Translations under genes and position numbers: made by a program | Source of the DNA: Bacteroidota bacterium | GTDB lineage: Bacteria > Bacteroidota > Bacteroidia > NS11-12g > UBA955 | Assembly: GCA_025354385.1 (NCBI GenBank) | Contig: JANXMZ010000026.1 | Coordinates: forward strand, 67,400-110,290 | Direction: 5' to 3' | Length of the DNA stretch: 42,891 nt | The notes under the pieces: model-generated | Database searches by the model: none | What the model was told of the DNA's origin: nothing | The model's input: the letters and a program-made list of their open reading frames with translations, nothing else | Shown: positions 1 through 9,696 of the stretch, one piece after another | Layout of the letters: every line of letters begins with the position of its first letter | Position numbering within the stretch: the first letter of the stretch is position 1

Positions 1-76
1 TGGTTTTGCCCGACACACAAGCCAACGCTTCGCAAAACCAAAAGAGCCAAATCTCCCACCGCACAGGGACAAAGAC
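1..76 (+). repeat. Left flanking repeat module: hairpin plus shared words
   Basis: Bases 1-9 (TGGTTTTGC) and 32-40 (GCAAAACCA) are a perfect 9-bp inverted repeat around a C/A-rich loop that contains CACAAGCC. It is followed by AAAGAGC (41-47), TCCCACC (54-60), CCGCACA (59-65) and GACAAAGAC (68-76). The same words follow a similar hairpin in the same order downstream of the restriction-modification operon (8373-8518). The module may extend left of the window. No coding potential is apparent. The pairing is seen directly; the idea that both copies belong to one interspersed repeat family is inference. Confidence 0.55.
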
Positions 77-95
77 GAGTACCATAAAACAAGAA

Positions 96-103
96 TAACT
101 TTG
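96..103 (+). promoter_or_regulatory. Bacteroidota-type -7 element for the restriction-modification operon
   Basis: TAACTTTG matches the Bacteroidota -7 consensus TAnnTTTG exactly and lies 36 bases before the ATG of the first operon gene. No good TTTG -33 box is visible 19-23 bases upstream, so the call rests on the -7 element and its position. It would give a leader of about 30 bases. Confidence 0.5.
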
Positions 104-139
104 CCTATTTTGACGAACTTAAAATGACATTTAAAATAT

Positions 140-3100
140 ATGAGTGCAGACAATCCAATATTAAATAGTCCTTATGTAGAGCCGCTTCTGCATTACAACA
201 CAGACAGCGAAGGCAGTTTGGACTATACAGATATACGCAAAGGACGAAGAATATTTAAAGCGGATTCAGCTGTTATTCCAACAAGACAAACAGGGCAAAA
301 AGAAGTTTTTGAATGGAACGAAGATGCAGAAGAATACATTACTCACATCATCAACCTTTGCCGAAAAGAAATCGGGCTTTGGCGTTCCGCCAATTATCCA
401 AACACGACAAGAGTTACAAAAGAATTGTTGACCTTTTGGTTTAACAATCCTGAAAGACTGGTTACGAAAAAATTATTCTTTGCCCAACAAGAAGCAGTTG
501 AAACCGCTATTTGGATAAATGAAGTTGCCGAAAAATCAAATGCAGGTCAACACATTTTAAACTTGTTGCGTAACGGACAGCACACAGTAAGTGACGACCC
601 AGCCGACCAACTTCCAAGAATTGCTTTTAAAATGGCGACAGGTTCGGGTAAGACCGTTGTGATGGCTTGTTTAATTTGTTATCATTATTTCAACAGACAA
701 GAATATAGAAACGATACCCGATTTGCTGATTACTTTTTAATTGTTGCACCGGGCGTTACAATTAAAAGCAGATTAGGTGTTTTGTTTGTTGATACGAAAA
801 ACAAAAATCCAAAAGACATTGAAGATTATTATCGTGTTCGTGGGCTGATTCCTGCCAATATGGAACATCGTTTGGAAAATCTGAATGCAAGATTAGTCAT
901 AACTAATTACCACACATTTGAACCAAAAATCCTACAAGGCAACAAACGCAGCCCGTTTGATGGCAAAGTAGATTTGCAGGGCAAGAAAATTGATACAGGC
1001 AATAAAGAAGATTTTAGCCAAGTAGTGAAACGAACACTCGGGAAATTCAAAGCAGGAAGCAGAGTTTTAATTCTGAATGACGAAGCACATCACTGCTATT
1101 TACCAAAATCGAAAAGCAAAACCACCGACAACGAAGAAGCAGACGAAAACGCAAGAGCAGCCGTTTGGTTTAGCGGACTTCGTGAAATTGCGAAGAAATT
1201 CAAACTGCAATCGGTTTACGATTTATCGGCAACCCCTTATTACTTGACAGGTTCGGGGTACACTCCGTACAGTTTATTTCCTTGGGTAGTTTCCGACTTT
1301 GGTTTAATTGAAGCCATTGAAAGTGGTTTGGTTAAAATTCCTTTTTTGCCCGAAAGCGACAACACACAAGAATTAACAATGCCAGTGTTGCGTAACTTAT
1401 ATGACCATGTAAAAGATGAATTACCAAAAAAAGGACAACGTACTCAAAAGAAAGATGCGGCAGCCGAAGGCAATAAATTCATAGAATTACCGCCACGTTT
1501 GCCTTCCTTAGTTAAAGGTGCATTAGACCAATTTTACAATCACTATGTTGAGTATTACAACGGTATAAGAAAACACAAAGAAGAAAAAGCAAATATCTTT
1601 TCTGCTCCGCCAGTTTTTATTGCTGTTTGCAACAACACAGGAGTTTCAAAAGAAGTGTACAAATACATTGCAGGTTACGAATACGAAGACGCAGAAGGAA
1701 AAACAGTAACCGTTCAAGGTGCAAAAGATTTGTTTAGCAATTACGACCCTGCAACCAACAAACCTTTGAAACGTCCACCAACATTGCTCATTGACAGCGA
1801 TGCTTTGGAAAATGGCGAACAAATTAATGACGACTTTAAAAAGATATTTTCTTCGGAAATAGAAGAATTTAAAAAAGACTATGCCCGAATGTATGGGCAA
1901 GGAAGCACCGACAAAATTTCGGATGCTGAAATTCTTCGTGAAGTTGTAAACACTGTTGGACAACAAGGGAAATTAGGTTCACACATTCGTTGTGTAGTTT
2001 CTGTTTCAATGCTTACCGAAGGTTGGGATGCCAACACAGTAACACATATTATGGGTTTACGTGCCTTTGGGTCGCAATTACTTTGTGAGCAAGTCGCAGG
2101 TAGAGCTTTGCGTAGAATGAATTACTTTTTACAGGGCTATGATAAAGACGGAAACCCAACAGATGACAAACGAAAAATTGTTATTGAAAAATTTCCGCCT
2201 GAATATGCTCACATCATTGGCGTTCCTTTCAAAATGTTTAAAGGTGGCAAAACCGAACCGCCACCGCCACCAGTTGATTTAACACACATTGCTTCCATTC
2301 CTGACAGACAAGCAGCAATGGAAATTGATTTTCCTAATGTGGTTGGCTACCGAGTTGAAAATTTAGATGGTGAAATAAAACACGATTTCAGCAACATAGA
2401 AAACTATGAAATTGATGGTTCAAAATTTCCAACTGAAACCATTATGACCAGTCCTATTTCTGCATCAGAAGAAAAATTGGAAGTAAAAGGTGTATTGGAA
2501 AAACGTGACCAAGAATTGATTTTCTTAATCACAAAAGAACTCATCAAATACCATTTCAGCGATGAAGAAGGAAACCCACGTTTCCAAAAATTCAATAAGT
2601 TGAAAAGTATTGTAGAAGAATGGTACAACGAAAAAGTATTGTTGCTCAACATTCCTGACCAACGATTTAAACGACTGCTTTACTTTGAAGAGCCAAAGAA
2701 AATTGTTGACCATATTGCACGTGGCATTAATCCGCAAAATAATACTACCGAGCATATTCGCCCTGTGTTTAACTACTACAACAAGTTTAGCAGCACCAAA
2801 TATGTAAATGGCAATACTGTAAAAGATGTTTACCCAACCGAAAAAAGCCATATCAACTATGTGGTAATGGACAGCGATTGGGAAGGTATTTGTGCCAAAA
2901 CATTAGAAGAAATTAGTACGGTAGAATCCTATGTAAAAAATCAATTTTTGGGCTTTTGCATTCCTTACACCAAAGACGGAAAAGACAGACAATACTTCAC
3001 CGATTTTATTGCCCGAGTAAAAAGCAAAGATGGAACTATCAAAAACCTGATGATAGAAATAAGCGGAATGAGTAAAGACAAAGCTGAAAAAAAGTGGTTT

Positions 3101-3235
3101 GTAGAAAATCGTTGGATACCTGCTGTAAATGCTTTGAAAGAAAAATACGAATATCCCGAATGGCATTTTATTGAAGTGGCAAACGACATCCGAAACATCA
3201 AGAATCAATTAATCGAAAAAATTCAGAGTTTATGA
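140..3235 (+). CDS. Type III restriction-like DEAD/DEAH helicase-endonuclease (R subunit)
   Basis: This 1031-residue protein is a superfamily 2 helicase of the kind annotated as type III restriction enzyme Res subunit, or BPTD_3080-like restriction endonuclease. Visible motifs are Walker A MATGSGKT (165-172), the DEAH-like box DEAHH (314-318), SATP (363-366) and motif [11 protein letters not shown] (651-659). The C-terminal part carries a PD-(D/E)xK-like layout: TDF with D955, then IEISG at 972-976. The usual final lysine is replaced by Ser975, so cleavage is not guaranteed. It would translocate on DNA and cut unmodified sites together with the methyltransferase encoded at 4078. The ATG at 140 is preceded by a promoter-like element. 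The stop overlaps the next ATG by 4 bases (ATGA), which points to translational coupling. Confidence 0.88.
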   Translation: MSADNPILNSPYVEPLLHYNTDSEGSLDYTDIRKGRRIFKADSAVIPTRQTGQKEVFEWNEDAEEYITHIINLCRKEIGLWRSANYPNTTRVTKELLTFWFNNPERLVTKKLFFAQQEAVETAIWINEVAEKSNAGQHILNLLRNGQHTVSDDPADQLPRIAFKMATGSGKTVVMACLICYHYFNRQEYRNDTRFADYFLIVAPGVTIKSRLGVLFVDTKNKNPKDIEDYYRVRGLIPANMEHRLENLNARLVITNYHTFEPKILQGNKRSPFDGKVDLQGKKIDTGNKEDFSQVVKRTLGKFKAGSRVLILNDEAHHCYLPKSKSKTTDNEEADENARAAVWFSGLREIAKKFKLQSVYDLSATPYYLTGSGYTPYSLFPWVVSDFGLIEAIESGLVKIPFLPESDNTQELTMPVLRNLYDHVKDELPKKGQRTQKKDAAAEGNKFIELPPRLPSLVKGALDQFYNHYVEYYNGIRKHKEEKANIFSAPPVFIAVCNNTGVSKEVYKYIAGYEYEDAEGKTVTVQGAKDLFSNYDPATNKPLKRPPTLLIDSDALENGEQINDDFKKIFSSEIEEFKKDYARMYGQGSTDKISDAEILREVVNTVGQQGKLGSHIRCVVSVSMLTEGWDANTVTHIMGLRAFGSQLLCEQVAGRALRRMNYFLQGYDKDGNPTDDKRKIVIEKFPPEYAHIIGVPFKMFKGGKTEPPPPPVDLTHIASIPDRQAAMEIDFPNVVGYRVENLDGEIKHDFSNIENYEIDGSKFPTETIMTSPISASEEKLEVKGVLEKRDQELIFLITKELIKYHFSDEEGNPRFQKFNKLKSIVEEWYNEKVLLLNIPDQRFKRLLYFEEPKKIVDHIARGINPQNNTTEHIRPVFNYYNKFSSTKYVNGNTVKDVYPTEKSHINYVVMDSDWEGICAKTLEEISTVESYVKNQFLGFCIPYTKDGKDRQYFTDFIARVKSKDGTIKNLMIEISGMSKDKAEKKWFVENRWIPAVNALKEKYEYPEWHFIEVANDIRNIKNQLIEKIQSL

Positions 3236-4074
3236 AATCAGAAGAAATAAAAAGCCTGTTCGTTCAATTTGAAGCAGCATCAGCCGAAATAGAAGGCGTA
3301 GAATGTTGGAGTGCAAGAGAACTTCAAGAACTGCTGGGCTATAACAAATGGGAGAATTTTGTAAACGTAATTCAAAAGGCGAAAAGTGCCTGTACAAATG
3401 CTGGTGAAGAAGTTTCTAACCATTTTCCTGACGTCAGGAAGATGGTGCCAATTGGTTCGGGTGCCGAAAAACCTATTGATGATATTCTGCTAACTCGCTA
3501 TGCTTGCTACCTAGTAGCCCAAAATGGTGACAGCCGAAAAGAAGAAATCTCTTTTGCACAAAACTATTTTGCTGTGCAAACCCGAAGAGCAGAATTGGTT
3601 GAGCAAAGGCTTTTAGAAAATGAAAGAGTAATTGCAAGAGAAAAGTTAAGTCAAACAGAAAAACAACTTTCGGGTATTTTATATGAACGTGGTGTGGATA
3701 GCCAAGGCTTTGCTATCATTCGTTCCAAAGGCGACCAGGCTCTTTTTAGACTAAATACTCAAATGTTAAAAAAGAAAATGGGAATTCCTGATAACAGACC
3801 AGTAGCTGATTTCTTGCCTACCATCAGTATTAAGGCAAAAGATTTGGCTGCTGAAATGACTGGGTTGAATGTGCAAAGCAAGGATTTGAAAGGGCAAGGC
3901 AAAATTGAAAAGGAACATATTGATAACAATTCGGCAGTAAGAGATATGTTGAACAAAAGGGGCATCATTCCTGAAAATTTACCAATTGCAGAAGATGTAA
4001 AGAAACTGCAACGAAAATTGGAAGGAGACGAGAAGAAAATATTGAAAGATGCCAAACAAAAGAAAAAAAAATAA
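3232..4074 (+). CDS. dinD: DinD-like DNA damage-inducible protein
   Basis: This 280-residue protein is close to the length of E. coli DinD. The N-terminal half holds a Bro-N/KilA-N-like region, roughly residues 22-115, with [21 protein letters not shown] and [14 protein letters not shown], all typical of DinD. The middle is charged and probably helical (115-150), and the tail is lysine-rich. E. coli DinD is SOS-induced and is reported to act on RecA filaments; whether this copy does so is unknown. It sits between the restriction and methylation genes, with a 4-base overlap upstream and a 3-base gap downstream, so it is co-transcribed and probably serves the system. No LexA box of its own was recognised. 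The family call is firm; its job here is inferred. Confidence 0.85.
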   Translation: MKSEEIKSLFVQFEAASAEIEGVECWSARELQELLGYNKWENFVNVIQKAKSACTNAGEEVSNHFPDVRKMVPIGSGAEKPIDDILLTRYACYLVAQNGDSRKEEISFAQNYFAVQTRRAELVEQRLLENERVIAREKLSQTEKQLSGILYERGVDSQGFAIIRSKGDQALFRLNTQMLKKKMGIPDNRPVADFLPTISIKAKDLAAEMTGLNVQSKDLKGQGKIEKEHIDNNSAVRDMLNKRGIIPENLPIAEDVKKLQRKLEGDEKKILKDAKQKKKK

Positions 4075-4077
4075 GCT

Positions 4078-6651
4078 ATGGCAAAGAAAGTAGAATCAAT
4101 AAAACATAAAACCGATACCCGTGCTCACATTCCGAGCAAGGAAGAAGCGGGCTACGAAGATGCAAATGCCAAAGTGCAAGACGGTAAAAAGGTTTTGGAA
4201 TTACCTAAAAATCCTGTGGTACATCGTGGGCAAGACCCTGAATTGTTTTGGCTGAACAAATACGGCAATGACGACCGTGATGATTTATTGCGTGTGGACA
4301 TACGAAGCCTATACCGCCACGAACACATAGCACCCGAAACGCTAATTAAAAATCTGTACAATGTAACAGAAACCAAAAGTGACCAAATGGATTTGTTTAG
4401 TGTAAACGAACTGTTTGGCAATGCTTTGGATAAAGACGAGGTAGAAAAGGTAAGCGAATACTACCACCACCAAGATGGCTGGACAAACCGACTGATACAA
4501 GGCGATAGCCATTTGGTAATGGCAAGTTTGTTAGAACGGGAAGGAATGGCAGGGCAAGTACAAACAGTTTATTTTGACCCACCTTATGGAATTAAATATG
4601 GTGGAAATTGGCAGATGAAGTTGAATGATAGGGGAATGAGTGAAGGTGATGATAAAGACTTAACAGGTGAACCAGAAGTAATAAAAGCATTTCGTGATAC
4701 TTGGGAATTAGGTATCCATTCTTATTTAACCTATTTAAGAGATAGACTTATTATAGCCAAAGAATTACTTGCTGAAAGTGGTTCTTGCTTTGTTCAAATC
4801 AGTGATGAAAATGTTCATTTAGTAAGAAGTTTGATGGATGAAGTTTTTGGAGCTGGCAACTTTATTACACAATTAATTTTCAAGAAAACTGGCTCAATGT
4901 CAGGTAATTTTATTTCAGGAATTGCTGATACTATTTTATGGTATGGTAAAAACAAGGATTCTACGAAATTCAGAGAACTTAAAATCGACCGACCAAAAGA
5001 ATCCGCTGATTCAGGCTTTCCAATGATAGAATTGTTGGATGGTTCGAATCGAAGATTATCAAAAAATGAATTGGAAGGCGTTGAACCAATCCCTAATGGT
5101 AGAAGGTTTCAAACAAGTCCTGTAATGTCTGCTGGTGCCAGCAAAACTGAAACACCATTGGAATATCAAGGGAGAGTCTATAACCCTTCGGCAGGGAATC
5201 ATTGGAAAATTTCAGTTGAAGAATTGAAAGAAGTAGGTAGAAAAGGTCGTCTTTATCCTGTTGGTAATACAATGACATTTAAAAAGTATTTGGATGAAAG
5301 TCCTTACGTTGCTTTGACAAACATTTGGATGGACACAATGGAAAGTACATTTGCTGTTGAAAGGAATTATGTAGTTCAAACAGCGAAAAAGGTAATTGAA
5401 AGATGTGTTCAACTTTCAACCGACCCTGGTGATTTGGTATTAGACCCAACTTGCGGAAGTGGAACGACTGCTTTTGTAGCCGAGCAATGGGGCAGACGAT
5501 GGATAACCATTGATACCAGTAGAATTGCTTTGAATATTGCCAAGGAACGTTTAATGACCGCAGTGTTTCCTTATTACAATTTGTATGATGAACAAGGAAG
5601 TGATATTCGCCAAGGCTTTAAATACAAAACCGTTCCGCATATTACTTTAAAAAGTTTGGCAAACGATGAACCACCTGCAACGGAAACATTATACGACCAA
5701 CCAGAGCAAGACAAAAAACTACTTCGTGTAAGTGGCCCTTTCACTGTTGAAACCTTACAAAACTTTGAGCCAATCAGTCCCGAAGATTTAGACGATGAAG
5801 TTAGAGTAAATGAAGAAGAAGGAGCATTTGAAGAAGTGATAAAACAACACCTAATAAGTGCAGGAATTAAGAATGGCAGAAAAGATGAAATGGTTGTTTT
5901 CCGCAGTGTGGAGTTATTGAGCCATTCATATTTACATGCAGAAGGTTTTTACATGAATGGAATTGGCGAAAAGAAAGCCTATTTCCATATCGGTCCAAAG
6001 TTTGGTACAGTCAGCAAAACAGCCGTCAACGAAGCAGTGAAAGAATGCCGTCAGCGTGGTGATGCAGGTTGGTTAATCATTCTTGGTTTTAGTTTTGAAA
6101 GCGATATTGAAGGCAGCACTCAAACAATGAGTATGGGTAAATTTGAAGTTACCAAAGTCCGCATTCACGATGATTTGTTGCAAGAAGGTTTGAAAAAGAA
6201 ACCAGCTAAATCAGCAGCTAGTTTTGTAACCATTGGCGAGCCAGATATTGACCTAAACAAAAACGGAAACGAAGTAACTGTTGAAATAAAAGGTTTAGAC
6301 ATTTACGACCCCATCAAAGACGAAGTAAAACCACGTAACGTTCACGACATTGCTTACTGGATGGTTGATGAAGATTATGACGGCAGCAACTTTGTGGTAA
6401 AACAGGTTTTCTTTTGCGGTGGCGACAAATCTGAATTTGATAAATGGAAAAAAGGGTTGGACAACTTAGCCAAAGACAGCACCAAAAAGAAAGTTGAAAA
6501 AACCTTGAAAATTGAAATTGACGATGAAGCCTTCGACCGTTTGTATGGACACATTTCTCATCCAATAGAAATCAAAAAGAAAGGACAAAAAATTGCTGTT
6601 AGAATCATCAGTCAATTTGGAGAAGAATGTACAAAGGTTTTAACTGCGTAA
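4078..6651 (+). CDS. Site-specific DNA methyltransferase (adenine-N6, type III Mod-like)
   Basis: This 857-residue protein is a beta-class DNA methyltransferase. Catalytic motif IV, DPPYG, is at 167-171. The AdoMet-binding motif I, DPTCGSGT, follows much later at 456-463, which is the beta-class order used by type III Mod subunits. DPPY points to N6-adenine methylation. Residues 172-455 should include the target-recognition region, so the site specificity cannot be read from motifs. The C-terminal 390 residues are an extension probably used for contact with the helicase subunit. It is the modification partner of the helicase encoded at 140. It lies 3 bases after the DinD-like gene and 10 bases before the OLD gene. 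Confidence 0.9.
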   Translation: MAKKVESIKHKTDTRAHIPSKEEAGYEDANAKVQDGKKVLELPKNPVVHRGQDPELFWLNKYGNDDRDDLLRVDIRSLYRHEHIAPETLIKNLYNVTETKSDQMDLFSVNELFGNALDKDEVEKVSEYYHHQDGWTNRLIQGDSHLVMASLLEREGMAGQVQTVYFDPPYGIKYGGNWQMKLNDRGMSEGDDKDLTGEPEVIKAFRDTWELGIHSYLTYLRDRLIIAKELLAESGSCFVQISDENVHLVRSLMDEVFGAGNFITQLIFKKTGSMSGNFISGIADTILWYGKNKDSTKFRELKIDRPKESADSGFPMIELLDGSNRRLSKNELEGVEPIPNGRRFQTSPVMSAGASKTETPLEYQGRVYNPSAGNHWKISVEELKEVGRKGRLYPVGNTMTFKKYLDESPYVALTNIWMDTMESTFAVERNYVVQTAKKVIERCVQLSTDPGDLVLDPTCGSGTTAFVAEQWGRRWITIDTSRIALNIAKERLMTAVFPYYNLYDEQGSDIRQGFKYKTVPHITLKSLANDEPPATETLYDQPEQDKKLLRVSGPFTVETLQNFEPISPEDLDDEVRVNEEEGAFEEVIKQHLISAGIKNGRKDEMVVFRSVELLSHSYLHAEGFYMNGIGEKKAYFHIGPKFGTVSKTAVNEAVKECRQRGDAGWLIILGFSFESDIEGSTQTMSMGKFEVTKVRIHDDLLQEGLKKKPAKSAASFVTIGEPDIDLNKNGNEVTVEIKGLDIYDPIKDEVKPRNVHDIAYWMVDEDYDGSNFVVKQVFFCGGDKSEFDKWKKGLDNLAKDSTKKKVEKTLKIEIDDEAFDRLYGHISHPIEIKKKGQKIAVRIISQFGEECTKVLTA

Positions 6652-6661
6652 TCAAAGCAAT

Positions 6662-8350
6662 ATGTTATTAAAGAAAGTCAGCATAAAAAACTTCAAATCA
6701 ATCAAGGACATTGAATTTGAATTTCCTGAATCAAATATTCTTGTTTTGGTTGGTGAAAACAATGCTGGTAAGTCAAATATAATTCGTGCTATTGATGTAA
6801 TCTGCGGAGAATCTTGGTATGGTAAAGAAAAATTGGAAGACCACGATTTTTATTTACGCAAACACGAAAACGACATTGAAGTAAATTTATTTTTTGATGA
6901 TGGTAGAAGTGTAAATTTTCAGCCAACAAAAAGTAAATGGGGCGTAAACTATTTTACTAATTGGCAACAAACCAATAAAGCCCCTTTCACAAGTCAAATC
7001 AAAGAAGATTTTCCTTCAACATATTTGGGTGCAGATAGAACATTTGACAAGCATCTTTCCTTTTATGACTGGACATTGATTGGACGAATTAGAAAAGCAT
7101 TTCACAAAAGAATAAGTGATGAATTAAAAACAGAAATTGAAAAAGATTTTGAAAATGTAATTACTTCATTTCACAAAGTTCCCGGATTTACTGATTTTTT
7201 AAAAGACTTTTCGAAACAGTTTAAAGAGTTATTACCAAGCGGTAAAGGTCATATGGAAATTGACTTTAAACCATTTACACCTGCCAATTACTTCAAGACA
7301 ATGCAGATACTGGCACACGACCCAAACCAATCTGACAAACCAATTGATGTTGACGAATTGGGCGAAGGTGCAAGAAATATGATATTAATTGCATTGCTTA
7401 GAAGCTATGCAAAGAATTTTAAAAATGGCGGTGAAGTAAATGGAATTTTAGCATTGGAAGAACCTGAATTATTTTTACATCCACAAGCAAGAAGACATTT
7501 AGCAACTGTTCTAAGAGATTTGGCTCAAACAGGTTTACAAGTAATTATTTCGACACATTCAGATTCATTCATTGATACAGAATTTTTTGAATCAATTGGA
7601 AGAGTAATAAAAATTGCAGACCCCGATAATGAAGGCAAAGAGCAAACTGTTTTAATTCAAACAGACAATAAAAAACTTGTTGATTTTGCTATTGAAACAG
7701 GTGTTCCCAAAGAAAAAGTTGATGTTACCAATATCCAACCATTTTACAAAACCACATCAAACCATAGGTTGAATGAAGGATTCTTTGCTCGTTGTTTGGT
7801 ATTAGTAGAAGGTGAAACCGAAGAATTAGCAATTCCTGAATATTTGGCTGTTTTAGGTTTAGACTGTGATGCAAATGGCATTTCGATAATAGAAGTTAAA
7901 GGCAAAAATCAAATTCCAAAATATTGGCGACTTTATGCAAGTTTCAACATTCCAATAATTGTAATTTTTGACAACGATAATAAAGACAGTAAAGAGAAAT
8001 CAAATAAAAACATTGCGACCTGTTTCAATATTTCAACAGAAGATATTCTGAATGAAGTTGATTGTCATAAACATTTATCAAGTAAAACGACATACCCAAC
8101 AGACATTTTAGTTTTAGAAATTGACTTTGAAACAACAATAAAAAAAGACCTTACTAAAAAAGGTTTTGAAGGACTTTATGAAGCATTGGAGCAAGAAGCA
8201 ATAAAAGTTATTAAACCACTTAAAGGACAACAAAAAGGGGCAATTGCAAGACACGTAGCAAGAGAACTTCAAACGCAAATTGGTGAATATACACCGGACT
8301 TTGTTAAACAATTAGCCGAAATCATTAATGGGAAAATTAATCTTTCATAG
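6662..8350 (+). CDS. OLD-family ATP-dependent endonuclease (AAA ATPase plus TOPRIM)
   Basis: This 562-residue protein has the full OLD (overcoming lysogenization defect) layout. The N-terminal ABC/SMC-like ATPase has Walker A GENNAGKS at 31-38, a signature-like ELGEGARNM near 235, Walker B LALEEPELFLHP near 265 and the switch STHSDSF near 298. The C-terminal TOPRIM nuclease has VEGETEE with Glu383 and the metal-binding DND at 437-439. OLD nucleases cleave DNA in several phage-defence systems, for example GajA of Gabija, but no UvrD-type helicase partner lies next to this one. It starts 10 bases after the methyltransferase gene, so it is the last gene of the restriction operon. It may be an added effector or an independent defence gene; both readings are inference. 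Confidence 0.88.
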   Translation: MLLKKVSIKNFKSIKDIEFEFPESNILVLVGENNAGKSNIIRAIDVICGESWYGKEKLEDHDFYLRKHENDIEVNLFFDDGRSVNFQPTKSKWGVNYFTNWQQTNKAPFTSQIKEDFPSTYLGADRTFDKHLSFYDWTLIGRIRKAFHKRISDELKTEIEKDFENVITSFHKVPGFTDFLKDFSKQFKELLPSGKGHMEIDFKPFTPANYFKTMQILAHDPNQSDKPIDVDELGEGARNMILIALLRSYAKNFKNGGEVNGILALEEPELFLHPQARRHLATVLRDLAQTGLQVIISTHSDSFIDTEFFESIGRVIKIADPDNEGKEQTVLIQTDNKKLVDFAIETGVPKEKVDVTNIQPFYKTTSNHRLNEGFFARCLVLVEGETEELAIPEYLAVLGLDCDANGISIIEVKGKNQIPKYWRLYASFNIPIIVIFDNDNKDSKEKSNKNIATCFNISTEDILNEVDCHKHLSSKTTYPTDILVLEIDFETTIKKDLTKKGFEGLYEALEQEAIKVIKPLKGQQKGAIARHVARELQTQIGEYTPDFVKQLAEIINGKINLS

Positions 8351-8372
8351 CAGCCGCACAGGTATAAGCACA

Positions 8373-8518
8373 TTTGCAAGCCGCACAAGCCCAAGCACAG
8401 ACCAAAGCTTGCAAAAGAGCTTCCACCTTTCCCACCCAGACAAAATTGAATTAAAAAAAATTCCCTCCGCTTCTGAAAATAAAAAACACCCAACCGCACA
8501 ACCCGACCCGACAAAGAC
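8373..8518 (+). repeat. Right flanking repeat module: hairpin plus shared words
   Basis: TTTGCAAGC (8373-8381) and GCTTGCAAA (8407-8415) are a perfect 9-bp inverted repeat with a C/A-rich loop containing CACAAGCC. Then come AAAAGAGC (8413-8420), TCCCACC (8430-8436), CCGCACA (8494-8500) and GACAAAGAC (8510-8518). The order and orientation match the module at 1-76, with longer spacing here. The operon at 140-8350 thus sits between two direct copies of a related, diverged module. Confidence 0.55.
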
Positions 8519-8571
8519 AGAGAAACGTAGTATTGACAATGGTTTGCAAGGACTGTGGACAGAAGGCCAGC

Positions 8572-8704
8572 TTATAACAGCACCTACAAAAAATTGGCGG
8601 TTCAGTGCTCCGTATGACAGTTCAGTGGTTCAACAAACTTTCATTCTTCGTATGAACATTTGTGGTAAAAATCGCCAACTTCTTGTAGCTGCAAAACGTT
8701 AAAT
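8572..8704 (+). repeat. attC-like imperfect inverted repeat (candidate integron recombination site)
   Basis: The left end TTATAAC (8572-8578) is followed by a 20-base arm (8580-8599) starting GCACCTACAA and ending TTGGCG. The right arm at 8673-8692 starts CGCCAACTTC and is its reverse complement except for 3 mismatches. It is followed by GTTAAAT (8698-8704), which fits the attC core GTTRRRY. Overall size is about 133 bp, within the range of attC sites, with a small internal hairpin TTCAT/ATGAA at 8640-8656. The layout of outer TAAC/GTTA boxes, an imperfect stem and an unpaired centre matches integron cassette sites. No integrase or second site is in the window, so function is inferred. Confidence 0.5.
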
Positions 8705-8900
8705 ACCCCGCTACACACTCGCTTTTTTCTTAGAAACTCCAAAGAAAAAGAACAAGTACCTACCGCACCCTTTAAACAGCCAATTGGCTTTCAAAGCCAT
8801 TTTCCAACCCACAAAGCCCAATATCAAATAAATCCCGAAAACAATTTGCTGTAGGAGCTTTACCTACCGCAACCTATTCGCAGCAAATTCCCCTTCTCCT

Positions 8901-8939
8901 TTAGAGCATAGCCTGTCCCGTTATATCAGGTTAGAGCAT
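8901..8939. repeat. Short direct repeat TTAGAGCAT x2
   Basis: The 9-base word TTAGAGCAT occurs at 8901-8909 and again at 8931-8939, just downstream of the glycosyltransferase stop. It could be chance or a scar. It lies at the right edge of the accessory segment, where composition returns to core-like sequence. Confidence 0.3.
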
Positions 8940-8946
8940 GAGGCCC

Positions 8947-9696
8947 CTAAAACAGTTTCTCAAATCCCTCAGGTTTCAAACTTTCATGCGGATGGTGTAT
9001 CATCCCGCTTTCATTGGTTCTATAACCAGCTATCTTATTTTTATAAAAAGCGAAGTAGAGTAGCCAGTCCTCCTTGCCCCAAGTGGTAATGGTTTCGTCA
9101 TACTGCCCTACTTTTATAAAATTAAATTTGGTGGAAGCAAACAAGCCTGTGCCTTCTGTAAAAAAACGCCCGCTTTTTTTATCATCGCTCATCCACCACA
9201 CTTGCGGAAACCAAGCAGTATGGGGTGTTATGTATGTATTTACTAATTCAACAATATTTGGGGGCAATTGTATATCGGCATCGCAAGCCATTATATACTC
9301 GGTAGTACTTTGGCGTATGGCTGCATTAAAAGTTTTGGAACGGGCAAATACTTGCTCTTGCTCAGTATAAATTAAAGGACCGCTCCACAACGCTTGTATG
9401 GCTTCTTTTAAATTTGGCACATCGTTACTGCCAGCATCGAATATGGAGAGAGTAATAAGTTCCTTATGCTTAGCTGCATTCAAGGAGGGTATCACATAGT
9501 TCAACAAATGTTGACTGCGGTTTTTAATGCCTATGCAAATGCTAATAGGTTGCAAGGGTTTAGAGGATTTGGTTTTAATGGCCCAATAACCTTTTATATC
9601 AGTTAATAAGGTGCTAAAACCAACTTGCATGCGCTGTGGCGATTTAAACAGCCACCACAACCATTGCTTCAACGCTATGGGCAGCCATTTTTTCAT
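8947..9696 (-). CDS. Family 2-like glycosyltransferase with galactosyltransferase C-terminal motif
   Basis: This 249-residue GT-A fold enzyme should transfer a sugar from a nucleotide-sugar donor to a glycan or lipid acceptor. The N-terminal basic and aromatic stretch (1-20) could lie on the membrane. Residues 50-60 hold the first strand (ISICIGIKNR). The metal/donor-binding DxD motif is DAD at 139-141. WGKEDWLLY at 206-214 matches the C-terminal motif of the galactosyltransferase/chondroitin-polymerase group. The GT class is clear but donor and acceptor are not. The ATG overlaps the stop of the exonuclease III gene by 4 bases, so the pair is one transcription unit despite unrelated roles. 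Confidence 0.8.
   Translation of the reverse strand: MKKWLPIALKQWLWWLFKSPQRMQVGFSTLLTDIKGYWAIKTKSSKPLQPISICIGIKNRSQHLLNYVIPSLNAAKHKELITLSIFDAGSNDVPNLKEAIQALWSGPLIYTEQEQVFARSKTFNAAIRQSTTEYIMACDADIQLPPNIVELVNTYITPHTAWFPQVWWMSDDKKSGRFFTEGTGLFASTKFNFIKVGQYDETITTWGKEDWLLYFAFYKNKIAGYRTNESGMIHHPHESLKPEGFEKLF

Larger units (their letters stand above)
8351..8946. other. Non-coding stretch between defence operon and glycosyltransferase gene
   Basis: I see no credible gene in these 596 bases. The stretch holds the right flanking hairpin module (8373-8518), the attC-like inverted repeat (8572-8704), and a 9-base direct repeat TTAGAGCAT at 8901-8909 and 8931-8939. The plus strand is C- and A-rich over the first 170 bases, like bases 1-90. 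Bases 8705-8890 show no structure I can name. Confidence 0.6.

Noticed and set aside
1646..3208. Several minus-strand open frames of 78-108 codons inside the helicase gene
   Set aside because: Shadow frames rich in Phe, Ser and Val, opposite a gene with clear motifs; no start or family support.
8328..8702. 124-residue open frame downstream of the OLD gene
   Set aside because: It runs through the hairpin module and the attC-like inverted repeat, overlaps the OLD 3' end, and its product is low-complexity and basic with no recognisable domain. A non-coding origin is more likely.
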